This document shows, piece after piece, positions 7,789 to 16,520 of a stretch of 64,000 nt of DNA. The translations under genes were made by a program, and so were the position numbers. This DNA is from Oscillospiraceae bacterium (GTDB lineage Bacteria; Bacillota; Clostridia; Oscillospirales; Ruminococcaceae): positions 1 through 64,000 of the forward strand of contig CAAGEB010000075.1 in NCBI GenBank assembly GCA_900768705.1. Direction: 5' to 3'. Each line of letters opens with the position of its first letter. The first letter of the stretch is position 1. The notes under the pieces are model-generated. The model saw only the letters and a list, made by a program, of their open reading frames with translations, searched no databases and had not been told where the DNA came from.

Positions 7789-9816
7789 ATGGAAATCACT
7801 TATTTAAAGGGCGTAGGTCCTAAAAAAGCGGAGCTTTATAAGAAACTGGGTATTGAAACCGTGGAACAGCTTACGGAGTACTATCCCCGGGGATATGTGG
7901 ATTTTACCGAGCTTACCCCGGTTAGGAAAATGGAAATAGGGGACACCTGCGCTTTCCGTGCGGTTGTTGTAAAAAAAGTTTATCCCTCAGGATACGGCTC
8001 AAAGGTTACTGTGTACAAGGCGACGCTGATCGGAGAGGACAAGGGCGAGATCACCGCTGTGTTCTTTAATTCAAGATATACCTTTGACAAATTGCAGCTG
8101 AATAAGGAATATATATTTGTGGGTAGGATAGGCGGTTCTCCTTTTGCTCCGGAGGTGGGTTCACCGCAGTTCCTGCCCTCCGATGAAAAGGGACTTCAGC
8201 CAAAGTATTCACTTACTGCGGGGCTTTCAAATGCCACCATAATGGCGAATATGAAAACCGCACTCTCAACGGTTACACGGGAGGAAACCCTTCCGGCGGA
8301 GATAATCGGAAAATACTCGCTTATGGGTGCGGACGAAGCTATGCGTAAAATCCATTTTCCGAAAACAAAGGAGGAATATTCCGCTGCAAGAAAGCGGCTG
8401 GTTTTTGAAGAACTGCTTACCTTAAAGCTTGGTTTGTCCCGTCTGAAATGCCGTGGGAAAAGTCTTTCGGGTGCGGTAATGACAGATGTGGATATGAACA
8501 GGTTTTATTCAAAGCTGCCTTTTGCTCCCACAAAAGCGCAGCTGAAAGCGGTTTCCGACTGTATCGGCGATATGAAGCGGCTTTATCCTATGAACAGGCT
8601 TGTACAGGGAGATGTGGGTTCGGGAAAGACAATGGTTGCGGCGGCAGCGGTGTATTTTGCAAGATGCAACGGTTTTCAGTCGCTGGTTATGGCTCCGACG
8701 GAAGTGTTGGCAAGGCAGCATTATGAGACTTTTCGCAAATTTTTGGAGCCTTTTGGAATAACTGTTGGTTTACTGTCGGGAAGCCTCTCTGCGGCGGAAA
8801 AACGGAGCGTAAAATCGGAAGCCGAAAGCGGAAAACTGGATGTGTTGGTGGGAACCCACGCATTGATTCAAAAGTCGGTTTCAATGAAACGCCCGGGTTT
8901 GGTGGTGGTGGACGAGCAGCATCGTTTCGGAGTAATGCAGCGATCTGCATTGGCAGATAAGGGCTATAATCCGCATATACTTGCAATGTCGGCAACGCCT
9001 ATTCCGAGAACTCTGGCACTTATTATGTACGGAGATCTGGATGTTTCCGTAATAAATGAAATGCCGGTGGGAAGAATTCCTATCAAAACCTACGCTGTGG
9101 ACAGCTCCTACCGTCCCCGTGTCTATAATTTTATCAAAAAGCATATAGCGGCAGGCAGACAGGCGTTTATTGTTTGTCCGCTGGTGGAAAGCACCGAAAA
9201 TACTTCTCCGGAAAAGAAAAGTGCCATTGATTATTATAATAAGCTTACAAGCGGTGAATTTTCCGGTATTCCCACAGGGCTTCTTTACGGTAAAATGAAG
9301 CAGACCGATAAGGACAGGGTAATGGAGGATTTCCGTGAAAACAAGCTGAAGCTGCTGATTTCCACAACGGTAATCGAAGTGGGAATAGATGTGCCGAATG
9401 CGGTGGTGATGCTGATTGAGAATGCGGAGCAGTTCGGTCTTTCACAGCTGCACCAGCTCAGGGGTCGTGTGGGCAGAGGCAGGGAGCAGAGCTACTGTAT
9501 TCTGATGACGGATAACAAGTCCGATTATACCCGTGCCCGAACACAGGCAATGGTAGATACCACAGACGGATACAGAATTGCGGATATTGATTTGCAGCTC
9601 CGTGGTCCGGGAAACTTTTTCGGTCGGGAACAGAGCGGCTTGCCGCCGATGAAGGTGGCGGATCTGGCGGACGACGCCGAGCTTCTTACCGAAGTGGATA
9701 AGCTGGCAGATGATATTATACGCACAGATACGGAGCTTTCACGGCAGGAACATGGCGGTCTTCGGAAAAATGTGGAAAAGTTGTTCGGAAATAAAGAGCT
9801 GGAAGTGAGCAGCTGA
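7789..9816 (+). CDS. recG: ATP-dependent DNA helicase RecG
   Basis: A 675-residue superfamily 2 helicase that reverses stalled replication forks and branch-migrates Holliday junctions. The N-terminal wedge/OB domain begins YLKGVGPKKAELYKKLGI. Walker A is GDVGSGKT (274-281), motif II is DEQH, and motif III and the RecG-specific PIPRTLALIMYGDLDVS follow. Motif VI is HQLRGRVGRG. Length is close to the usual 680. ATG 7789 has a weak ribosome site (TTGAAAG) directly behind a terminator-like stem. Confidence 0.96.
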   Translation: MEITYLKGVGPKKAELYKKLGIETVEQLTEYYPRGYVDFTELTPVRKMEIGDTCAFRAVVVKKVYPSGYGSKVTVYKATLIGEDKGEITAVFFNSRYTFDKLQLNKEYIFVGRIGGSPFAPEVGSPQFLPSDEKGLQPKYSLTAGLSNATIMANMKTALSTVTREETLPAEIIGKYSLMGADEAMRKIHFPKTKEEYSAARKRLVFEELLTLKLGLSRLKCRGKSLSGAVMTDVDMNRFYSKLPFAPTKAQLKAVSDCIGDMKRLYPMNRLVQGDVGSGKTMVAAAAVYFARCNGFQSLVMAPTEVLARQHYETFRKFLEPFGITVGLLSGSLSAAEKRSVKSEAESGKLDVLVGTHALIQKSVSMKRPGLVVVDEQHRFGVMQRSALADKGYNPHILAMSATPIPRTLALIMYGDLDVSVINEMPVGRIPIKTYAVDSSYRPRVYNFIKKHIAAGRQAFIVCPLVESTENTSPEKKSAIDYYNKLTSGEFSGIPTGLLYGKMKQTDKDRVMEDFRENKLKLLISTTVIEVGIDVPNAVVMLIENAEQFGLSQLHQLRGRVGRGREQSYCILMTDNKSDYTRARTQAMVDTTDGYRIADIDLQLRGPGNFFGREQSGLPPMKVADLADDAELLTEVDKLADDIIRTDTELSRQEHGGLRKNVEKLFGNKELEVSS

Positions 9817-9973
9817 TTTTTCGTCAGTCTGTCGATAAAGGCACATTTGCTTTTCAACAAGCTGTTTTCATATTTGCGGATAAAATGAGTATAATAAAGC
9901 CGTAGCTTTTTGATGAAAGTCACAGTTATTGATAACATTATTTGGTGAAAATACCCAAACTTTTCCGTACCCC

Positions 9974-10002
9974 TTGTTTTATTTTTGCAAAAGGTGTATA
10001 AT
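9974..10002 (+). promoter_or_regulatory. Predicted sigma-A promoter for the acidic membrane protein
   Basis: TTGTTT at 9974-9979, a 17-bp spacer and TATAAT at 9997-10002, about 50 bp before the start codon at 10053. Confidence 0.6.
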
Positions 10003-10052
10003 GATAGCAACGGAATAGCCGTATTCAGTTGGTTTTGTTGAGGAGGATTATT

Positions 10053-10361
10053 ATGAAGGCTTTCGGAATATTGATGGTTGGACTTCTGGCAGTGGCAGGC
10101 GGAGTTGCGGCTGCAACTTATGTTACCAAGAAAAAGCTGGAGAAGGAAAACGAGGACGATTATTACGACGATTGGGACGATGACAGCGATCTTGACGATG
10201 ATTGGGATTTTGACTTTGACGAGGACGCCGATCTGACCGAGGATGCCTCCGACGAGGAAAATCAGATCCCCGTTATGAAGGAGGAACCCGCTTCCGCCGC
10301 TGAGGATGAGAAAAAGTCCGACAGCGATAAGGATTCGGATTCTGCGCTGTTTGAAGACTGA
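10053..10361 (+). CDS. Small membrane-anchored, highly acidic protein
   Basis: A 102-residue protein that I do not recognise. Residues 3-25 form one hydrophobic segment (GILMVGLLAVAGGVAAATYV) followed by KKK, which fixes an N-out, C-in topology by the positive-inside rule. The remaining 75 residues are almost entirely Asp, Glu and Ser, with several DD/DWDDD runs. It is probably a membrane-tethered disordered acidic tail. It has its own promoter and a strong terminator, so it is a one-gene unit. ATG 10053 follows GAGGAGG; an upstream in-frame start at 10029 lacks a site. Confidence 0.75.
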   Translation: MKAFGILMVGLLAVAGGVAAATYVTKKKLEKENEDDYYDDWDDDSDLDDDWDFDFDEDADLTEDASDEENQIPVMKEEPASAAEDEKKSDSDKDSDSALFED

Positions 10362-10377
10362 TTAATAAATGTAATCT

Positions 10378-10416
10378 CAAAGCAGGATTTCCGTTCAGGG
10401 CGGAAATCCTGCTTTT
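10378..10416 (+). terminator. Intrinsic terminator after acidic protein gene
   Basis: A perfect 13-bp stem: AGCAGGATTTCCG (10381-10393) with CGGAAATCCTGCT (10401-10413), a 7-nt loop and TTTT. Flanking AAA/TTT extends the stem. Confidence 0.88.
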
Positions 10417-10479
10417 ACTGTGCAAAATTTCAATAATCGGCGATTTATCCCTATATGCTATGATTTTTATAAAATGCCC

Positions 10480-10508
10480 TTGAAAAATAAAGAATAATGT
10501 GTTATAAT
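10480..10508 (+). promoter_or_regulatory. Predicted sigma-A promoter for the SCIFF locus
   Basis: TTGAAA at 10480-10485, a 17-bp spacer and TATAAT at 10503-10508, about 45 bp upstream of the SCIFF start. Confidence 0.7.
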
Positions 10509-10559
10509 GAAAATGCGGTATTTTACACGCAATTCAAATTTTAGAAAGAGGTGTTACGA

Positions 10560-10703
10560 TTGAAGCACATTATTACTGTCAATAAGGCAAGCCTGAAGGC
10601 TTCTGCCGAAAAGGGCGGCTGCGGCAAGTGCACATCTTCCTGCCAGTCTGCCTGCAAAACTTCCTGCACTGTTGCTAACCAGAAGTGCGCAGCTAAGGAC
10701 TGA
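10560..10703 (+). CDS. scfA: SCIFF ranthipeptide precursor (six cysteines in forty-five residues)
   Basis: A 47-residue peptide starting at TTG 10560 after an AAAGAGG site. It begins MKHIITVNKASLKASAEKGG and carries exactly six cysteines (C21, C24, C28, C32, C36, C43) separated by Ser, Thr and Ala. This is the SCIFF family, nearly universal in Clostridia, in which a partner radical SAM enzyme forms thioether cross-links from Cys sulfurs to neighbouring residues. Published work on other clostridia links this class of product to quorum-type signalling; the role here is inferred. The maturase gene lies 135 bp downstream. The non-ATG start and small size make it easy to miss. Confidence 0.95.
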   Translation: MKHIITVNKASLKASAEKGGCGKCTSSCQSACKTSCTVANQKCAAKD

Positions 10704-10712
10704 TAAGCTTTG

Positions 10713-10764
10713 AGGCAAGAGGATCGGAGCGCTGTATTGTGCGGCGTTTTGGTAAGTCTTGCCT
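10713..10764 (+). promoter_or_regulatory. Possible attenuator stem between SCIFF precursor and maturase
   Basis: AGGCAAGA (10713-10720) pairs with TCTTGCCT (10757-10764), and the 3' side runs into a T-rich stretch (TTCTGTTTGTT). The loop is long (36 nt). Partial termination here would keep the precursor in excess over the enzyme, as is usual for peptide-maturase pairs. Confidence 0.4.
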
Positions 10765-10815
10765 TTCTGTTTGTTATACGGCTCCCGTTGAGTAAATCAG
10801 GAGCTTTATTATAAA

Positions 10816-10842
10816 ATGAAAGGTAAATACGGATTGGTATGA
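10816..10842 (+). other. Eight-codon leader frame overlapping the scfB start
   Basis: ATG at 10816 reads MKGKYGLV and stops at TGA 10840-10842, which overlaps the ATG of scfB (10839-10841) as ATGA. Such overlaps couple translation. AGGAG lies about 12 nt upstream of the mini-frame, while the scfB ATG itself has only a distant AAAGG. Whether it is translated is unknown. Confidence 0.35.
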
Positions 10843-12212
10843 TACATAAATTCAAACAGCTTGGATACAATATAGTGCTGGATGTTCACAGCAACGCTGT
10901 TCATGTTATGGATGACTGCGCTTTTGATATGCTGGATTTCCTTGATGAAAATATGACGGAGGAAATGCCGGGACTGCTTCCCAAGGAGCTTCCCCAATAT
11001 ACCGAGCAGGAAGTTCGTGACAGCTATGCGGAGCTGTACGGACTGTTCAAGGAGGGAATGTTGTTCAGCAAGGACGAGTATGAGCGTTATTCCGAAACAA
11101 TGGTTCGCAGTCCCATTAAGTCCATGTGCCTTAATGTTTCCCATGACTGCAATCTGAGATGCGAATATTGCTTTGCCCAGACGGGAGATTTCGGCGGAGA
11201 GCGGTGCATTATGTCCCCCGAAACCGGAAAAAAGGCAATAGATTTTCTTATTGAAAACTCGGGAAACCGTGAAAATATCGAGCTGGACTTTTTCGGCGGA
11301 GAGCCGCTGATGGCATGGGATACCGTAAAAGCAACTGTGGATTATGCCCGTTCCGTAGAAAAGGCTCACGGCAAGAATTTCCGTTTTACCATTACCACAA
11401 ACGGCGTTCTTCTGGATGACGAGAAAATTGATTACATAAACAGGGAAATGGTGAATGTAGTTCTTTCTCTGGACGGAAGAAAGGAAGTTACCGACAGAAT
11501 ACGCAAGACCCTTAACGGAAAAAGTGCATTCGATGTAATAGTACCACGGTTTCAGAAGCTGGTGGAAAAGCGCAGACCCACAGGAAAGGACTATTATGTC
11601 CGTGCCACCTTCACAAAGTACAATCTGGATTTTACCGACGATGTTCTCTTTATGCGTGATCTGGGCTTTGATCAGCTTTCCGCAGAGCCGGTTGTGACCG
11701 ATGAAAAGGAGCCTTTTGCGATTACGGAAGCGGATTTGCCGACAGTTTTCAATGAATATGACCGCCTTTGCAGCGTTATGGCAGATCCCAATGAAAAGTG
11801 GTTTAATTTCTTCCATTTTATGATTGACCTGGACGAGGGTCCCTGCGCTATCAAGAGACTTCGCGGATGTGGCTGCGGAAACGATTATGTGGCGGTGGAT
11901 CCTCATGGAGATATTTACCCTTGTCACCAATTTGTGGGAATAGATAAGTGGAAAATGGGCAACCTTTTTGATGGAAGCTTCAATGAGGAAATAAAGACTT
12001 ATTTTGCCAAAACCCATATTTACAGCAAGGAAGGCTGCCGTGAATGCTGGGCTAAGTTCTATTGCTCCGGCGGCTGCAACGCCAACAGCTTTATCTACGA
12101 GGGCGATTGCCGCAAGCCCTATAAGATTGCCTGCGCTTTGCAGAAAAAGCGTCTTGAATGCGCTCTTGCGCTTGCAGTAAACAAGTCGGTTAAGGACAGC
12201 GAAAAGAACTGA
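10839..12212 (+). CDS. scfB: SCIFF radical SAM maturase (ranthipeptide thioether synthase)
   Basis: A 457-residue radical SAM/SPASM enzyme. Residues 1-25 (MIHKFKQLGYNIVLDVHSNA) match the characteristic start of the SCIFF maturase family. The 4Fe-4S cluster motif is C104-x3-C108-x2-C111 (CNLRCEYC). A SPASM-type cysteine set follows in the C-terminal third: GCGCGN, IYPCHQF, CRECWAKFYCSGGC and a late CRK...AC. The enzyme uses S-adenosylmethionine radicals to form thioethers in the SCIFF peptide encoded just upstream. Length is normal. The overlap with a tiny upstream frame is noted separately. Confidence 0.95.
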   Translation: MIHKFKQLGYNIVLDVHSNAVHVMDDCAFDMLDFLDENMTEEMPGLLPKELPQYTEQEVRDSYAELYGLFKEGMLFSKDEYERYSETMVRSPIKSMCLNVSHDCNLRCEYCFAQTGDFGGERCIMSPETGKKAIDFLIENSGNRENIELDFFGGEPLMAWDTVKATVDYARSVEKAHGKNFRFTITTNGVLLDDEKIDYINREMVNVVLSLDGRKEVTDRIRKTLNGKSAFDVIVPRFQKLVEKRRPTGKDYYVRATFTKYNLDFTDDVLFMRDLGFDQLSAEPVVTDEKEPFAITEADLPTVFNEYDRLCSVMADPNEKWFNFFHFMIDLDEGPCAIKRLRGCGCGNDYVAVDPHGDIYPCHQFVGIDKWKMGNLFDGSFNEEIKTYFAKTHIYSKEGCRECWAKFYCSGGCNANSFIYEGDCRKPYKIACALQKKRLECALALAVNKSVKDSEKN

Positions 12213-12387
12213 AATATATTGGTTATTTTTGCATTGCTTTTAGTCATTTTTAATAATGTCTTCAATATTGTTTCACATTGTAAACACATTCCTGTATTAG
12301 AATATAATCGTAAATAAGATAAACAGCTTTCTGAAAAATCCTTTTTTCGGGCTGTCGATAGAGACAATTTCTTGAAAGGAGTTTACT

Positions 12388-13686
12388 ATGGATAATATGA
12401 ATGATTTCAATGAACAAAATAATATTCCGACCTTACAGCAGGAGCCGCAGGTTATTCCACAGGTGCCTCAGGGAAAGCCCCCGAAGAAAAAGAGCCACAC
12501 CACGCTCAAGGTTATGGCAATGATAGCCGCAGTGGCAATTGTGGGCGGCGGCGCAGGCTTCGGCGGAGCTTATATCGCAGGCAGTCAGCTGAACCGAATT
12601 GCAGTGTCTGACACAAATACAAGCAGCGTAAATTCCAATACCGAAAGCGTGTCCACTCCTACTCTGGATGAATTGCAGCAGGGTCTGACGGTTTCCCATA
12701 ATGTCAGCAGCGAGGTGGAATATAATACCGACGGTTCTTATATGTACACCCGTGATCTGGTAAAGGCTGTTCAGGACAGCGTGGTTTTTGTCAGTGTTTA
12801 TGTTGATTATCGCAGCGAAAAAACGCTTTACGGCTATGCCAGCGGAATTATTATTTCCAAGGACGGATATATCGTAACCAATCACCATGTTGTGGAATCC
12901 GCCAGCTCCTTTACCGTTAAGGTTAACAACACAGATCCCGATTCGGGCGCAGTGGAAAGCAAGGTTTACGATGCAAAGCTTATAGGCAGTGATGAGGATA
13001 CCGATCTGGCGGTTCTGAAGATTGATGCCGATAATCTTCCTGCGGCGGTATTGGGAGATTCGGATCAGCTTCATCTGGGCGATGATGTAATTGCAATCGG
13101 CAACCCGAAGGGACTGGAGACCTCTGTTTCAAAGGGTGTTGTATCGGGACTTAACAGACAGATTTCCGATACCAAGCGGGGTCTTTCCTCAATCCAGACC
13201 GATACAGCAATCAACAGCGGCAATTCCGGCGGCGCACTGTTCAATATGTACGGCGAAGTCGTAGGCGTTGTAAATGAAAAGCTGATTAATGAGTATGTGG
13301 AAAATCTGGGCTTTGCCATTACAATCAATGAAGCAAAGACGGTAATCAACGATCTTATCGGCAGCGGCTATGTAAGAGGCAGAGCTGTTATGGGAATTGT
13401 CTATACCCCTGTTTCTGAGACGATAGCTATGTACCGCGGACTTACTCCGGGCTTGCAGGTTACAGAAATCAATCAGGATATGGCTGTTGCAAAGAGCGGT
13501 CTGGTTGTTGGCGATACAATTGTAAAGGTTGATGGAAAGTCGGTGCTGGAAAACGATATTTCATCGATTCTGGCAGAGAAATCGCCGGGTGATATTGTTA
13601 CCGTAACCGTAGTAAGAAACGGTGGACTTGGTCGTGAGGTTAATGTTGACCTTCAGGTGGAGCTGTCGGAGTATAAAGGCAACTGA
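12388..13686 (+). CDS. htrA: HtrA/DegP-like membrane-anchored serine protease
   Basis: A 432-residue S1C protease. The first 36 residues are cytoplasmic and rich in Pro/Gln/Lys, followed by one membrane segment (VMAMIAAVAIVGGGAGFGGAYIAG). The catalytic triad is visible: H167 in TNHHVV, D206 in DTDLAV and S280 in NSGNSGGALF. A single PDZ domain occupies about residues 335-425. This is the usual layout of Gram-positive HtrA, which degrades misfolded proteins outside the membrane. A candidate TATAAT lies at 12303-12308 without a convincing -35. AAAGGAG precedes ATG 12388. It is a single-gene unit with its own terminator. Confidence 0.95.
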   Translation: MDNMNDFNEQNNIPTLQQEPQVIPQVPQGKPPKKKSHTTLKVMAMIAAVAIVGGGAGFGGAYIAGSQLNRIAVSDTNTSSVNSNTESVSTPTLDELQQGLTVSHNVSSEVEYNTDGSYMYTRDLVKAVQDSVVFVSVYVDYRSEKTLYGYASGIIISKDGYIVTNHHVVESASSFTVKVNNTDPDSGAVESKVYDAKLIGSDEDTDLAVLKIDADNLPAAVLGDSDQLHLGDDVIAIGNPKGLETSVSKGVVSGLNRQISDTKRGLSSIQTDTAINSGNSGGALFNMYGEVVGVVNEKLINEYVENLGFAITINEAKTVINDLIGSGYVRGRAVMGIVYTPVSETIAMYRGLTPGLQVTEINQDMAVAKSGLVVGDTIVKVDGKSVLENDISSILAEKSPGDIVTVTVVRNGGLGREVNVDLQVELSEYKGN

Positions 13687-13741
13687 TAACGCATTTGCAG
13701 ACTGTAACTTCGTGCAGCATTGTATTTTCCTTATATTTTTT

Positions 13742-13775
13742 AACCCGGGAAGAATTGGTTTTCTTCCCGGGTTTT
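13742..13775 (+). terminator. Intrinsic terminator after htrA
   Basis: A perfect 13-bp stem: AACCCGGGAAGAA (13742-13754) with TTCTTCCCGGGTT (13761-13773), a 6-nt loop and TTTT tail. It sits between convergent htrA and sbcC; only the plus-strand side has a U-run, but the stem may also stop the minus-strand operon. Confidence 0.9.
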
Positions 13776-13790
13776 CGATTATTCTGCCAT

Positions 13791-16520
13791 TTAATCCGGG
13801 GAAACAATTTCGGCGGTGCTTCCTTCTCCGGATTTCAGCTTTGTAACAATAATTTTTTTATCAATCATCTCTTTAAGTTCTTCCACATGGGATATAATGC
13901 CCACCAGTCGGTTTCCGGCTGACAAGGATTGCAGGGATTTTACGGAAAGCTCCAGTGCATTTCCGTCGAGAGAACCAAAGCCTTCGTCCACGAACATTGC
14001 GGATATTTCTATTCCTCCCGCAGAGGATTGAACTTCCTCGGATAAGCCCAATGCCAGAGCCAACGACGCCATAAAGCTTTCACCGCCGGAAAGGGTGTTC
14101 ACGCTGCGAAGCTCTCCGCCGGCAAGGGCGTCCGCTACGCTTAATTCAAGTCCCGTCTGGGAACGCTTATCCGACGCTTCAACGGTACGGTGCAGTGAGT
14201 ATTGACCTCCCGTCATATTCAGCAGATAGTGATTGGCACGTGCTGTAATTCTGTCAAGATACATTGTCTGAATATACGCTTCCAGGCGTATTTTTCCATT
14301 CTCGCTGTCTGCGCCGCAGGCGGTTTTGCGAAGCTCGTCCAGCATTATATATCGGCGTTCTGCGGCTTGCCTTGCTTTTACGGCGGCTATCAGTAATGAC
14401 AGATTTTTTTCGTTGGCTGTGCGCCGCTGCAATATGCTGTTGTATTCGTTCTGAATTTGTTCCGAACGGTTATTCAGTTCCTCGGCATGATTGTTAAGCC
14501 CATCAATGTCAATGGCTTCTGCGTCACGAATTGATTCCTTTAGCGTCTCAATGGCGGCGTTGAGAGCTGAAATTTCCTTTTCGCAGAGAGAATATTTATC
14601 GGCGGCAAGCTGAAGATTACATTCCAATTCCGATTTTTTTGTGCGAATTTCCTCAATGCGCTCTTCGGCTTCCTTTTTTGTATAAAAGGGAAGTACGATA
14701 CCGTCACATTGCTGCTGTTTTTCAGTAAGGGCTGTTTGCTCCGCAGTAAGCTTCTGTTTCATTTCAAAGGTATCGGAATTTATTCTTTCCAGTGCTTTTC
14801 TCTTCAACGGAATAAGCTCCGAAAGATCTTTTCTTCGTGATGTGCGCTGCTGCAGTTGGTCAAGCCTTTTTCTTGCTTCCAGTCCCTGCTTTGTAATATC
14901 CTCAAGGGCAGAATTAACCGCTTCGGGATTGCTTTCAATGTTGATTTCGTTTGCTTTTTCCGAGATCAGGGAGCGGGAATTTTCCAGTGCCCCCGCTTTG
15001 ACGGAATAATCGGCTGCCCGTTTGTCAAATTCCGCCTTGGACAGAGTGTATTTTCTCTGCGCCTGTTCTACCTGTTCCCAGGAAACGGTATTATGACAAT
15101 CTACGGCAGGACGGGGATGAGTTGTTGAACCGCAGACCGGGCAAGGCATTCCTTCTTTCAGATTTTTTGCAAGATAAAAGGACTGCGACTCAATATAAAG
15201 CCTGTTATAATTCATCCATTGTTCATAATCATTCTTGTATAGGATTTCCGCATTCTGCTTGTGCTTTTTGGAATAATCCGCTTCTTTGGAAAGCTCGCTC
15301 AAACCGTCCAGCTGTTTTTTCAGAGAATTGAGTTCATTATAACGGCTGCGCAGACTTTCAACCAGAGATTGTTGAACGGCAGTTTCGGATTCTGTATCCG
15401 AAAGCTCCTGAAATTCGCTTTCCAGTTGGTTCAATTCATCCTCCATATTGTGAATTACAGAGGCTGCGGAGGTGATTTCTCCATTGAGTGCGTTTATATT
15501 CTGAGAACAGATATTTATTTCCCGACACAGCCTATCCCGCTGCTCATACATTGGCAGACGGGTTTCTGCAACGGAAATTTCCTTTGAAAGCTGTTCGATA
15601 ACAGGTTTGTTATTTTCCTGTTCTTCTTTCTTCTTTCGTAACGATTCCAGTTCCTTTGATTTGGATTCAAGGGCGGCATTACTGCTGTTGAGCCGCTGAC
15701 GGTTTTTTTCGGTTTCGTGGGCTTTTCCGAGGGCGATATTTACATCTCTGAGTTCCTGCGCCAGTTGTTCTATGGTTGTCCTGCAATTTCTTTCACGGGC
15801 TTTATCTTCTGATATCAGCTGTTCGGTAAGCTGTATAAGACCCGATTCATTGCCGGTTTGCATATATTCACGGAAAAGCTCTGAATTATCGCTATTCTCG
15901 GGGAAATCGATATGCTCCCTACAGGCGGTTTCCGCATCGCATTTTGCCGAATATTCATTCCCGGCGGCGGAAGCGTCTTTTTGCACTCTGTCCTGAAATT
16001 TCTGATAAATTCCGGTTTTGAACAAACCGCGGAATATTTTCTGACGCTCATCGGTTTTGGCGGTAAGGACTTTGAGAAAATCTCCCTGCGCAATCATCAC
16101 GATACGGGTAAACTGATCCCGGGTAAGCCCCAGCAGAGCTTCAATTTCACTGTCAACCTCTCTTTTGCCGACAATTATTTTTCCCGCACCCTGAAACTGC
16201 ACATCTTTTTTGGAAATTGCTTTGTTTTCGGTAAAGCAGCGGGTGACGGTGTAGGTTTCATTTCTATAAATAAAAGAAAGCTCAACTTTTGACGGCGTAG
16301 TTGACGGAACATATTCCGAGTGCATCATTGAAATTTTCCGCTCATTGCCGCTGGGTTCTCCGAAAAGGGCAAAGCAGATTGCGTCAAATATTGTGGTTTT
16401 TCCCGCACCTGTGTCACCGCAGATAAGGTAAAGTCCTTCGTTGCCGAGTTTGCTGAAATCAATAACGGTTTCCTTGGCATAGGAACCGAACGCTGTCATT
16501 TTAAGGAGAGTCGGCTTCAT
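13791..16520 (-). CDS. sbcC: Exonuclease subunit SbcC (Rad50-like ATPase)
   Basis: A 909-residue SMC/Rad50-type ATPase that works with SbcD to open DNA hairpins and process double-strand ends. Walker A is GDTGAGKT (35-42). Long coiled coils flank a zinc hook CPVC (C460, C463). The C-terminal part has the ABC signature LSGGESF (about residue 810) and Walker B FVDEGFGSLD. It is somewhat shorter than the E. coli protein (about 1050), the difference falling in the coiled coil. The start overlaps the sbcD stop by four bases. Confidence 0.95.
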   Translation of the reverse strand: MKPTLLKMTAFGSYAKETVIDFSKLGNEGLYLICGDTGAGKTTIFDAICFALFGEPSGNERKISMMHSEYVPSTTPSKVELSFIYRNETYTVTRCFTENKAISKKDVQFQGAGKIIVGKREVDSEIEALLGLTRDQFTRIVMIAQGDFLKVLTAKTDERQKIFRGLFKTGIYQKFQDRVQKDASAAGNEYSAKCDAETACREHIDFPENSDNSELFREYMQTGNESGLIQLTEQLISEDKARERNCRTTIEQLAQELRDVNIALGKAHETEKNRQRLNSSNAALESKSKELESLRKKKEEQENNKPVIEQLSKEISVAETRLPMYEQRDRLCREINICSQNINALNGEITSAASVIHNMEDELNQLESEFQELSDTESETAVQQSLVESLRSRYNELNSLKKQLDGLSELSKEADYSKKHKQNAEILYKNDYEQWMNYNRLYIESQSFYLAKNLKEGMPCPVCGSTTHPRPAVDCHNTVSWEQVEQAQRKYTLSKAEFDKRAADYSVKAGALENSRSLISEKANEINIESNPEAVNSALEDITKQGLEARKRLDQLQQRTSRRKDLSELIPLKRKALERINSDTFEMKQKLTAEQTALTEKQQQCDGIVLPFYTKKEAEERIEEIRTKKSELECNLQLAADKYSLCEKEISALNAAIETLKESIRDAEAIDIDGLNNHAEELNNRSEQIQNEYNSILQRRTANEKNLSLLIAAVKARQAAERRYIMLDELRKTACGADSENGKIRLEAYIQTMYLDRITARANHYLLNMTGGQYSLHRTVEASDKRSQTGLELSVADALAGGELRSVNTLSGGESFMASLALALGLSEEVQSSAGGIEISAMFVDEGFGSLDGNALELSVKSLQSLSAGNRLVGIISHVEELKEMIDKKIIVTKLKSGEGSTAEIVSPD

